A stretch of DNA of 5,497 bases from Pseudomonadota bacterium (GTDB lineage: Bacteria; Bdellovibrionota; UBA1018; CAIMNF01): the NCBI GenBank assembly GCA_027482725.1, contig JAIXVT010000292.1, positions 1 through 5,497 of the forward strand. The letters run 5' to 3'. Positions 1 to 5,497 of the stretch are shown here, piece by piece (within the stretch, counting starts at the first letter, position 1; the number at the start of each line of letters is the position of its first letter). The notes under the pieces were generated by a model. The model had not been told where the DNA came from. It did not search any database and was given only the letters and a program-made list of their open reading frames with translations. The position numbers were made by a program, and so were the translations under genes.

Positions 1-83
1 TCCGGCTTTTGGTGTGGCTTGCAATCGGGTTTGTGATTTATTTTTTCTACGGGCGCAAGTACTCCGTGTTGAGACAAAAATAG
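1..83 (+). CDS. C-terminal end of a probable APC/CAT-family amino acid permease (5' truncated)
   Basis: The frame beginning at base 3 is open from the window edge to a TAG stop at 81-83 and gives 26 residues; the start lies outside the window. The peptide starts RLLVWLAIGFVIYFFYGRKY: a hydrophobic membrane segment, then a basic Y-G-R-K turn and a short hydrophilic tail. This pattern (Arg, a short helix ending in V-I-Y-F, then YGR/K-K/R-x-S) is what I recall from the last transmembrane helix and cytosolic tail of cationic amino acid transporter-type APC permeases (AA_permease_C region). Such proteins are inner-membrane carriers for amino acids. Only a fragment is seen, so family membership is a resemblance and the substrate cannot be stated. 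The stop lies 33 bases before the trmO start with no terminator hairpin between, so read-through into trmO is plausible. Confidence 0.6.
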   Translation, partial: RLLVWLAIGFVIYFFYGRKYSVLRQK

Positions 84-105
84 AGAACTCGAAAAAAGAC
101 ATGAT

Positions 106-110
106 AAGGA
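106..110 (+). promoter_or_regulatory. Ribosome binding site of trmO
   Basis: AAGGA lies 6 bases before the ATG at 117. It supports that start over the out-of-frame ATG at 112, which sits only one base after the motif. Confidence 0.7.
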
Positions 111-116
111 TATGCG

Positions 117-839
117 ATGGGTGAATCGGGCTATACGTTTTCACCCATCGCTATTTTAAAAACTCCGTTCCGCGAACGATTTGGAATTCCAAGGCAACCC
201 GGCCTTGCCGATCAGGCTTTGGGCAAACTTGTTTTTTCGGACATCCCTCACCTCGCCGATGCACTTAAAGGTTTAGAGACATTCACCCATCTCTGGCTCA
301 TTTTTGTATTTCATGATTTGGGGGCAAATCCTGGGTTTAAACCGACCATTCGGCCGCCTCGCCTCGGGGGGAAAAAACGCGTTGGTGTATTTGCTACTCG
401 GAGTCCGCACCGTCCAAACCCGATTGGTATTTCTGTGGTAAAAATAGAGTCGATAGAAATTGTCCCTTTTCCCCTCATTACCGTAAGTGGCGTGGACATT
501 CTTGATGGTACGCCGATCTTAGACATCAAACCCTACCTTCCCTACGCCGATAGCGTTCCCCAAGCGGGAGCGGGCTGGGCAGATGAGCCCCTCAAGGTTT
601 TTCCTGTAGTTTTTTCCGAATTGGCGCAGAGGTCCGTGCGGGCGGCAAGAGGCGAACGGGCCGAATCCACACTGCGCTTAATGGAATCGATTTTAAAATG
701 GGACCCTCGCCCCGCCCATCAAAAGGCGGATTTTTCAGGTGAATACGGAATTGAAATTGATTTTATGGACGTTCGGTTCCGATTCGACGGCGAGTCCCTG
801 AGTGTTTATGAAATTATAAACCAATCTAAACACCGTTAA
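117..839 (+). CDS. trmO: tRNA (N6-threonylcarbamoyladenosine(37)-N6)-methyltransferase TrmO (TsaA/YaeB family)
   Basis: The 240-residue product matches the TrmO family over its full length (E. coli TrmO/YaeB is about 235 residues). Visible hallmarks are the N-terminal beta strand FSPIAILKTPF (8-18), PRQPGL (25-30) and the core motif RPPRLGG...RVGVFATRSP (79-97), which runs into HRPNPIGIS (98-106). The C-terminal part carries WDPRPA (195-200) and then YGIEIDF with the small all-beta end domain. The N-terminal beta-barrel domain of the family binds S-adenosylmethionine. In E. coli the enzyme methylates N6 of t6A at position 37 of tRNA-Thr to make m6t6A, slightly improving decoding of ACY codons; it acts in the cytoplasm. 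All recognisable motifs are present and the frame is unbroken, so the gene looks functional. The ATG at 117 is chosen for its well-placed AAGGA. It sits between a permease end and an efflux pair, and I infer no functional link to either neighbour. Confidence 0.95.
   Translation: MGESGYTFSPIAILKTPFRERFGIPRQPGLADQALGKLVFSDIPHLADALKGLETFTHLWLIFVFHDLGANPGFKPTIRPPRLGGKKRVGVFATRSPHRPNPIGISVVKIESIEIVPFPLITVSGVDILDGTPILDIKPYLPYADSVPQAGAGWADEPLKVFPVVFSELAQRSVRAARGERAESTLRLMESILKWDPRPAHQKADFSGEYGIEIDFMDVRFRFDGESLSVYEIINQSKHR
802..833. repeat. Overlapping AT-rich inverted repeats at the 3' end of trmO
   Basis: GTGTTTA (802-808) is the exact reverse complement of TAAACAC (827-833), with 18 bases between. 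The same left side also forms a tighter alternative, GTTTAT (804-809) with ATAAAC (816-821), around a 6-base loop. The dyad lies inside the last codons of trmO, about 80-110 bases before the TolC-family start. A -10-like TATAAA lies at 815-820, but I find no acceptable -35 at 16-18 bases. No T-run follows, so it is not a factor-independent terminator. It may be an operator for the efflux genes or simply chance in AT-rich sequence. Confidence 0.3.
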
Positions 840-902
840 CATTGCCCACTCCCCGAACGCTGGGCCACTGGACTATTCTTAAGCTCGAAACCCATTCCCT
901 AC

Positions 903-908
903 GGAGAG
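903..908 (+). promoter_or_regulatory. Ribosome binding site that decides the start of the TolC-family gene
   Basis: GGAGAG lies 5 bases before ATG 914 (7 bases if only GGAG is counted). It favours ATG 914 over the in-frame TTG at 842, which has no purine-rich site before it and would put 24 hydrophilic residues before the signal peptide. Confidence 0.75.
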
Positions 909-913
909 TCCTC

Positions 914-2362
914 ATGAACCTGGCTAAAAAAACCCTGAGTTTCGGGGTAATATTGAGTTTTTTTTCCCCTGTAACTTTTGTCTTTGCGGGCCCACTGAGC
1001 CTTGAAGATTATCTGGGGCAAGTCGAAAATCAATCTCTTGCCGTCCGGGCTTCGGCGTTGTCGACAGAGGGTGCGGCTTTAAGTCACGCCGAGGGCAGGC
1101 TTCAGTTTGCCCCACGATTTTCTCTGAGCGTGATGCGAACAATGGACCAGCGAGAACAGGCGTCACCCCTGTTTTCCAACATTCAAACCTATGCAAATAC
1201 CGTCCAAGCAGGACTGGAGAAAAATTTTGATTTCGGCTTGAGTTCAAAACTGACCTACACCTACACGAATAGTCGGGGCTTTGGGTACCCCAACAACTTT
1301 GTGTCCAGTGGGGCCTTTATTTTTGGCTTAAGTGGTGCGGAACTCACCTTGTCTCAAAGTTTGTGGCGCAATTTTCTGGGGCGCGAATTCCGCGCATCCG
1401 CACAGATTGCCGAAAGTGGTGCCCGCGCGGTGCAACTCCAAGATAAACTCAAATTAGCCCAAAACCGCGCAAACGCAGAAGTTGCCTATTATCGGCTGGC
1501 ACTTGCGCGTGAAGCGGTAAAACAACAAGAAGAACTCATTGCAAGTGCGCGTCGCTCTGCCGACTGGGCCCGAACCCGCGTAAACACCCAACTGTCGGAT
1601 CGAATTGACGTGATGCAAACGACTGCGGCCCTCCGCGCTCGTGAACTGGAACTTCAAATCCGACGCGACGAGGAACGCTCGGCCAGACTTGAGTTTAACA
1701 CCTACCGCAACATTGCCGGAGACCGAGTGAATGAATCACTCCCTCCGTTCCAAGCTCAATCCCTCATGAAACTGAAAGCTCCTGCGCGAGCGCAGGAAAC
1801 TTTGGATGTAAAAGTGCAACGTGAAAATGCAAAGATCCAATCCGCGAATCATGAACTTGCCGTTCAACGCCAAACCCCGGATGTATCGGTATTTGGATCT
1901 GTAGGCAATAACGGATTTGATCGGGATGCGTCCCAAGCTTTTCGCGAAAGCATGACCGTGGCCAATCCGTATGTGGCGGTGGGACTAAAACTTACGGTAC
2001 CACTGTCTGTTGCGGATGCAGCAGATGTGCGGGCGGGACGAACCAAGCAGCAACTTGCAACCGAAGCGCAAGCGGATTTGGCCGACTTACAAAGCGCACA
2101 AAACTATCACGATTTATCTGCGCGGCTCAGTACGGCGCAGAACCGCTTGGAAAACATTATCGGACTGGTTCAACTCCAAAAAGAAAAAGTGGACTACGAA
2201 AAGCGTCGTTTGGCTTTGGGCCGAACAACAACGTATCAGGTGCTGACGTTTGAACAAGACTACGCCCAATCCCTCCTCAATCAGACGTCTCTGGAATCTG
2301 AAATCATTCGTCTTTATGCCCAACTCAAAACACTCAGCCTGGGTGATGAAATCCAACCTTAA
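914..2362 (+). CDS. TolC/OEP-family outer-membrane efflux protein
   Basis: The 482-residue product begins with a classical signal peptide: MNLAKK, a hydrophobic core (residues 8-24) and a likely cut after VFA (23-25). There is no lipobox cysteine, so it is not an OprM-type lipoprotein. The mature part shows the two-fold OEP pattern. In each half a beta-hairpin region (for example FGLSSKLTYTYTN, and later VSVFGSVGNNGF) is flanked by long, charged, Gln/Ala/Arg-rich helices. Helix residues around 232-260 (DVMQTTAALR onward) and the closing element GRTTTYQVLTFEQDY (436-450) are typical of the family. TolC proteins form trimers that make an outer-membrane barrel plus a periplasmic alpha-barrel exit duct for RND, ABC or MFS pumps. 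Length is close to E. coli TolC (493). The gene ends 12 bases before the RND gene, so the two should be co-transcribed. I see no strong promoter in the 74 bases before it. Which orthologue it is cannot be decided. Confidence 0.9.
   Translation: MNLAKKTLSFGVILSFFSPVTFVFAGPLSLEDYLGQVENQSLAVRASALSTEGAALSHAEGRLQFAPRFSLSVMRTMDQREQASPLFSNIQTYANTVQAGLEKNFDFGLSSKLTYTYTNSRGFGYPNNFVSSGAFIFGLSGAELTLSQSLWRNFLGREFRASAQIAESGARAVQLQDKLKLAQNRANAEVAYYRLALAREAVKQQEELIASARRSADWARTRVNTQLSDRIDVMQTTAALRARELELQIRRDEERSARLEFNTYRNIAGDRVNESLPPFQAQSLMKLKAPARAQETLDVKVQRENAKIQSANHELAVQRQTPDVSVFGSVGNNGFDRDASQAFRESMTVANPYVAVGLKLTVPLSVADAADVRAGRTKQQLATEAQADLADLQSAQNYHDLSARLSTAQNRLENIIGLVQLQKEKVDYEKRRLALGRTTTYQVLTFEQDYAQSLLNQTSLESEIIRLYAQLKTLSLGDEIQP
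958..965 (+). repeat. T8 homopolymer tract within the signal-peptide coding region
   Basis: Eight consecutive T are followed by four C (966-969), encoding Ser-Phe-Phe-Ser-Pro at residues 15-19 of the TolC-family protein. An A7 run lies shortly before it (926-932). A one-base slip would shift the frame inside the signal peptide. The tract is directly visible; any effect on expression is speculative. Confidence 0.4.
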
Positions 2363-2365
2363 GGA
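2361..2365 (+). promoter_or_regulatory. Ribosome binding site of the RND permease gene, overlapping the upstream stop codon
   Basis: AAGGA shares its first two bases with the TAA stop (2360-2362) of the TolC-family gene and lies 9 bases before ATG 2375. Termination on the first gene therefore places ribosomes next to the second start, which suggests translational coupling and roughly balanced synthesis of the two proteins. Confidence 0.7.
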
Positions 2366-2374
2366 ACACTTGCC

Positions 2375-5300
2375 ATGACTCTTGCCGAACTCTCCATTAA
2401 AAGACCAACGTTTATCACCTGTTTGATCGCGCTTATGCTTGCGGTCGGGGCTTATTCCATAAAAAAACTAGGTGTTGACCTATTCCCCGATGTCACGTTT
2501 CCCATTGTCTTTGTCTCTACTCCTTATCAAGGTGCGGGGCCCGCGGAAATTGAAACACTGATCTCTAAACCGCTTGAGGACGAATTATCGACTATTCAAG
2601 GGGTGAAACGGCTTTCATCCATCAGCCAAGAGGGCGTGAGCACGATGATTGCGGAATTCACGTTAGAAACCGACGTGAAATTTGCCGAACAGCAGATCCG
2701 AGACCGAGTGTCCGGGGCTAAACCCAAACTCCCGCGAGATGTCATCGAACCTACCATTCGTCGTTTGGATCCATCGGACCAACCTGTGTTGATTTTATCA
2801 CTGTCTGCCGATCCCAAAATGAAACCGGGAGAACTTTATGATCTGGCCAATGAGATCGTGCGTCCCAAGCTGGAGCAAATTGAACAAATGGGACTGGTTT
2901 ATGTCTTGGGGGGTCGTAAACGCAGAATCCATGTGGCACTTGACGCCGATAAACTCAAAGCGCGCGAAACGAGCGCCTCTTTTGTTTCTCAGCGTTTGAA
3001 TCAGATCGGTGAAAATATTCCTGCAGGAAACTTAAAAGAAGGCTCCACGGAATCCACCGTAAGAACACTGGGGCAATTCAATCTCCTCTCCACCATTGAG
3101 AACTCAATCGTGAACTTTTTTGGAGGTGAACGAGCCCTCCGGGTGCGTGATGTTGCCCGCGTGGAAGATGCGCTTGTGGACGAAAAATCCCGAGTTTATG
3201 TGAACGGAGACAAATCGCTTTTCATTTATCTTTTTAAACAAAGTGGCGCAAACACCATTAAAGTCGTCGATTCCACACTCAAGCGAATCAACGAGTTTCA
3301 AGGACTCTTTGAAAAGATGCCGGAAAAACCCTCTCTCAAAGTGGTGCGTGACGGATCGATGATGGTTCGGGCCAACGTGACGGATGTGCAGGAATCCATT
3401 TACATCGGGATAGCGCTTACCATCGTGGTGGTATTTTTCTTTTTAGGAAACTTCAGATCCACGCTGATCACCGCTCTTGCGTTACCCAACTCTCTCCTTG
3501 GGGCCTTTATCTTGATGTGGATGTCGGGCTACACGATCAACCTCATGACCCTGCTGGCGTTATCCCTTGCCGTTGGGCTCTTGATCGATGACGCCATTGT
3601 GGTCCGGGAAAATATTTTTCGTCATATCGAAATGGGCAAATCTCCCCGCGATGCCGCCATTGACGGAACCAAAGAAGTGGGACTTGCGGTGGTTGCCACC
3701 ACGCTCACGGTGATTGCGGTATTTGGTCCTGTAGCGTTTTTAAAGGGGGTCGTTGGGCAGTTTTTTAAACAGTTTGGCTTTGTGGTGTGCTTTGCAATGT
3801 TGATTTCGCTTTTTGATGCCTTGACCATTGCCCCCATGTTATCGGCTTATTTTGCAGGAGGGCACCAGAAGTACAAAGGGCTCTTGGGACGTATGGTGGA
3901 TAGCTTTGACCGTTTTCAAAGTGGATTGGAACGACGTTACGGCGCAATCTTGAAATGGGTTTTAGCTCATCCGCTAAAAACACTGTCCATGAGCGTAGCC
4001 ATCTTTTTTGCATGTATGGCAACAATCAATTTTGTTCCAAAAACTTTTTTACCTCCTCAGGATAATGGCGAGTTTTCGGTGGATATTGACTTGCCTCCCG
4101 GAACCAACCTGGAAACCATGGATGCTTTGTCGCGCAAGATCGACGATGTGATCCGCGCCAATCCAGAAGTCATGATCTCTGCGCTCACGGTAGGGAACAA
4201 GGACAACGAAACCAACGTGGCGTCGTTTTACATTCGATTGGTGGATTCCAAGAAACGTAAGATGAACACCTCTCAGATGAAAGAAAAACTCCGGGGGCAA
4301 CTCAAAGAATTTGCGTCTGCAAATCCGAAAGTTAAAGACTATGACGCCGTTGGTGGTGGCCAACGCCCGTTCAACTTGAATCTAATCGGGTCCGATCAAG
4401 AACAACTTGAAATGCACACGATGAAAGTCCTAGCCTGGTTGCGCACGCATCCTGCGCTAAAAGACGTGGACATTAATTTCCGCCCAGGAAAACCTGAAGT
4501 GCAAGTGGAACTCAATGCTACCGAAGCCTACCGGCGCGGGCTAACACCTGCCACCGTGGGAAATGAAATCCGTAATTTGATCGAAGGCGTTGATGTGGCG
4601 TATTTGCGACAAAATGATCGTCAATACGATGTACGTACTCGGTTGCAAGAAGATCAGCGGAATTTACGTGATTCGTTTTCACGCATTTATGTGCCCAATT
4701 TATCGGGGAACTTGGTGCGCTTATCCGAAGTGGCGCGGTTGAATGATCGCAAGGGACCATCCAAGATCAATCGTCAAGATCGATCCCGGTACATCCAAAT
4801 CCAAGCAGACATTTCTCCCGGTTACGGCATGGGAGATGTCATGAAAGAAATTGACCAACGGTTAGTCTCCGGAGATTTGAAACTCCCCGAAGGCATGCGC
4901 TACGCTTACGTCGGTCAAGCCGAAAACTTTGTTGAACTTGCCGAAAGCATGGTCACTGCAATTCTGTTCGGGATTTTGTTTATTTTCCTGGTGCTGGCAT
5001 CGCTTTACGAATCGTTTGTGACACCGTTCACGATCATGTTGGCTTTGCCGCTGGCATTTTGCGGGTCGATTTTGGCTTTGGCGATCACTCAAGAAAGCCT
5101 AAACGTGTTTTCCAACATCGGGGTCATCATGCTGCTTGGGGTCGCGGTGAAAAACTCTATCCTATTGGTGGACTATGCTAACCAACTGATGGCTACCGGA
5201 ATGGAACGGGGTGCTGCGATGCTGAAATCTGGAGTCACCCGATTACGTCCCATTTTAATGACCTCATTTGCGTTAATCGCAGGAACACTCCCCATTGCGA

Positions 5301-5461
5301 TGGGGCTTAACGAGGCGTCACGACAACGGACATCGATGGGGGTGGCGATTATCGGGGGCTTGGTCAGCTCTACTTTACTGACCTTGGTGGTGGTCCCGGC
5401 TGCATTTTCGTTTGTGGATCGGTTTCGGGTGTGGTCTCGGGCCAAGCTGAATTTGGAATGA
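2375..5461 (+). CDS. RND-superfamily efflux pump, inner-membrane permease subunit (AcrB/HAE1-like)
   Basis: The 1028-residue product has the full RND layout. TM1 is near residues 12-30 and a first porter loop follows to about 338. TM2-TM6 run from about 341 to 490 and TM7 is near 537-555. A second porter loop extends to about 858, and TM8-TM12 span 859-1014. Family motifs are intact: VDLFPDVTFP after TM1; GLLIDDAIVV in TM4 with Asp405/Asp406 (AcrB D407/D408); GVAVKNSILLVDYA in TM10 with Lys926 (K940); and RLRPILMTS at TM11 with Arg956 (R971) and Thr963 (T978). It should therefore be a proton-driven trimeric exporter. Length is slightly below AcrB (1049). Part of the deficit appears to be a shortened loop around 605-618 that lacks AcrB's Phe-rich segment. 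The substrate is unknown: multidrug, solvent, lipid or siderophore export all fit. The upstream TolC-like gene is its likely outer-membrane partner; no adaptor gene is seen. The frame is unbroken and the ATG is supported by AAGGA. Confidence 0.95.
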   Translation: MTLAELSIKRPTFITCLIALMLAVGAYSIKKLGVDLFPDVTFPIVFVSTPYQGAGPAEIETLISKPLEDELSTIQGVKRLSSISQEGVSTMIAEFTLETDVKFAEQQIRDRVSGAKPKLPRDVIEPTIRRLDPSDQPVLILSLSADPKMKPGELYDLANEIVRPKLEQIEQMGLVYVLGGRKRRIHVALDADKLKARETSASFVSQRLNQIGENIPAGNLKEGSTESTVRTLGQFNLLSTIENSIVNFFGGERALRVRDVARVEDALVDEKSRVYVNGDKSLFIYLFKQSGANTIKVVDSTLKRINEFQGLFEKMPEKPSLKVVRDGSMMVRANVTDVQESIYIGIALTIVVVFFFLGNFRSTLITALALPNSLLGAFILMWMSGYTINLMTLLALSLAVGLLIDDAIVVRENIFRHIEMGKSPRDAAIDGTKEVGLAVVATTLTVIAVFGPVAFLKGVVGQFFKQFGFVVCFAMLISLFDALTIAPMLSAYFAGGHQKYKGLLGRMVDSFDRFQSGLERRYGAILKWVLAHPLKTLSMSVAIFFACMATINFVPKTFLPPQDNGEFSVDIDLPPGTNLETMDALSRKIDDVIRANPEVMISALTVGNKDNETNVASFYIRLVDSKKRKMNTSQMKEKLRGQLKEFASANPKVKDYDAVGGGQRPFNLNLIGSDQEQLEMHTMKVLAWLRTHPALKDVDINFRPGKPEVQVELNATEAYRRGLTPATVGNEIRNLIEGVDVAYLRQNDRQYDVRTRLQEDQRNLRDSFSRIYVPNLSGNLVRLSEVARLNDRKGPSKINRQDRSRYIQIQADISPGYGMGDVMKEIDQRLVSGDLKLPEGMRYAYVGQAENFVELAESMVTAILFGILFIFLVLASLYESFVTPFTIMLALPLAFCGSILALAITQESLNVFSNIGVIMLLGVAVKNSILLVDYANQLMATGMERGAAMLKSGVTRLRPILMTSFALIAGTLPIAMGLNEASRQRTSMGVAIIGGLVSSTLLTLVVVPAAFSFVDRFRVWSRAKLNLE

Positions 5462-5491
5462 GTAAAACAGACTTGACTCCAATTTACTCAT
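5458..5491. repeat. 9-bp perfect inverted repeat over the end of the RND gene
   Basis: ATGAGTAAA (5458-5466) and TTTACTCAT (5483-5491) are exact reverse complements separated by 16 bases. The left arm includes the RND stop codon TGA (5459-5461). No T-run follows the right arm, so it does not read as a factor-independent terminator. The right arm is shared with the adjoining palindrome at 5484-5497, which makes a DNA-binding site array more likely than an RNA structure. Confidence 0.5.
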
Positions 5492-5497
5492 GAGTAA
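5473..5497 (+). promoter_or_regulatory. Candidate promoter for the next gene (-35 seen, -10 cut off by window edge)
   Basis: TTGACT at 5473-5478 matches five of six bases of the sigma70 -35 consensus. A -10 at 16-17 bases spacing would begin at 5495-5496, where TAA is seen before the window ends. The spacer would be filled by the 14-bp palindrome, the usual position for a repressor site. The -10 cannot be verified, so this is inference. Confidence 0.35.
5484..5497. promoter_or_regulatory. Perfect 14-bp palindrome, probable operator
   Basis: TTACTCATGAGTAA equals its own reverse complement. The base before it is T, so the dyad becomes 16 bp if the next base outside the window is A. A third copy of the half-site ATGAGTAA lies at 5458-5465, centred 32 bp (about three helical turns) from the copy at 5490-5497. 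Uninterrupted dyads of this size are typical of TetR- or MarR-type repressor sites; which family binds here cannot be told. An ATG at 5490-5492 inside the palindrome has no ribosome binding site before it. Confidence 0.5.

Noticed and set aside
366..378. G6A6C run in trmO as a programmed frameshift site (contains AAAAAAC)
   Set aside because: The heptamer is not in the phase needed for -1 slippage, the run encodes the conserved Gly-Gly-Lys-Lys of the core motif, and the protein continues as a normal full-length TrmO in the zero frame.
842..913. N-terminal extension of the TolC-family protein from a TTG at 842
   Set aside because: It would place 24 mostly hydrophilic residues before an obvious signal peptide, has no ribosome binding site, and GGAGAG is well placed before ATG 914.
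840..913. Strong promoter or terminator in the gap between trmO and the TolC-family gene
   Set aside because: TTAACA (836-841) and TATTCT (874-879) are 32 bases apart, too far for a sigma70 promoter, and no stable GC-rich hairpin with a T-run is present.
2010..2246. A 78-codon + strand frame inside the TolC-family gene
   Set aside because: It is an out-of-frame overlap of a clear OEP coding region, rich in Arg/Lys/Trp with no family resemblance.
4049..5445. Several open frames of 76-104 codons on the minus strand opposite the RND gene (and similar ones opposite the TolC-family and trmO genes)
   Set aside because: They lie wholly antisense to well-supported genes, show no recognisable domain and no convincing ribosome binding sites, and are biased in composition as expected for shadow frames.
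5458..5491. Factor-independent terminator after the RND gene
   Set aside because: The 9-bp arms are AT-rich with a 16-base loop and are followed by GAGTAA, not by a T-run; it also covers the stop codon itself.
5458..5493. An 11-codon reading frame starting at the ATGA overlap with the RND stop codon
   Set aside because: It ends after 11 codons, lacks a ribosome binding site, and its sequence is better explained by the inverted repeat arms.

Overview
The window holds four protein-coding genes, all on the + strand and tightly packed. It looks like chromosomal core sequence from a Gram-negative, didermal bacterium: there is an outer-membrane TolC-type channel and an inner-membrane RND pump. Base composition looks close to balanced, and start sites carry AGGA-type ribosome binding sites. 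The style of the TolC-like protein and the loose gene order remind me of Bdellovibrionota or related deltaproteobacteria-like lineages. That is an impression from memory and not a demonstrated assignment. I see no insertion sequence, CRISPR array, tRNA, rRNA or phage gene.

Layout: (1) positions 1-83 are the last 26 codons of a membrane protein that resembles the C-terminus of an APC/CAT-type amino acid permease. (2) Positions 117-839 encode TrmO (TsaA/YaeB family), the enzyme that N6-methylates t6A37 in tRNA. (3) After a 74-base gap, 914-2362 encodes a TolC/OEP-family outer-membrane efflux protein with a signal peptide. (4) Twelve bases later, 2375-5461 encodes a complete 1028-residue RND permease with the whole proton-relay set (Asp405, Asp406, Lys926, Arg956, Thr963). 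(5) The last 40 bases, from the RND stop codon to the window edge, carry a compact group of ATGAGTAA-type half-sites, including a perfect 14-bp palindrome. They lie just downstream of a -35-like TTGACT and look like an operator/promoter for the next gene.

The TolC-like channel and the RND pump are almost certainly co-transcribed and should act together as envelope efflux parts. The third expected part, a periplasmic adaptor (HlyD/AcrA family), is not encoded in the window, neither between the two genes nor before them. Either it lies downstream of the putative operator or it is supplied from elsewhere. The permease appears to lack the Phe-rich loop that lines the drug pocket of AcrB, so calling it a multidrug pump would go too far.

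Most of the window is ordinary. The parts most worth a second look are the palindrome cluster at the 3' edge, the adaptor-less TolC-RND pair, the shortened porter-domain pocket and a T8 tract inside the TolC signal-peptide coding region. I found no convincing evidence of a new biological system here.
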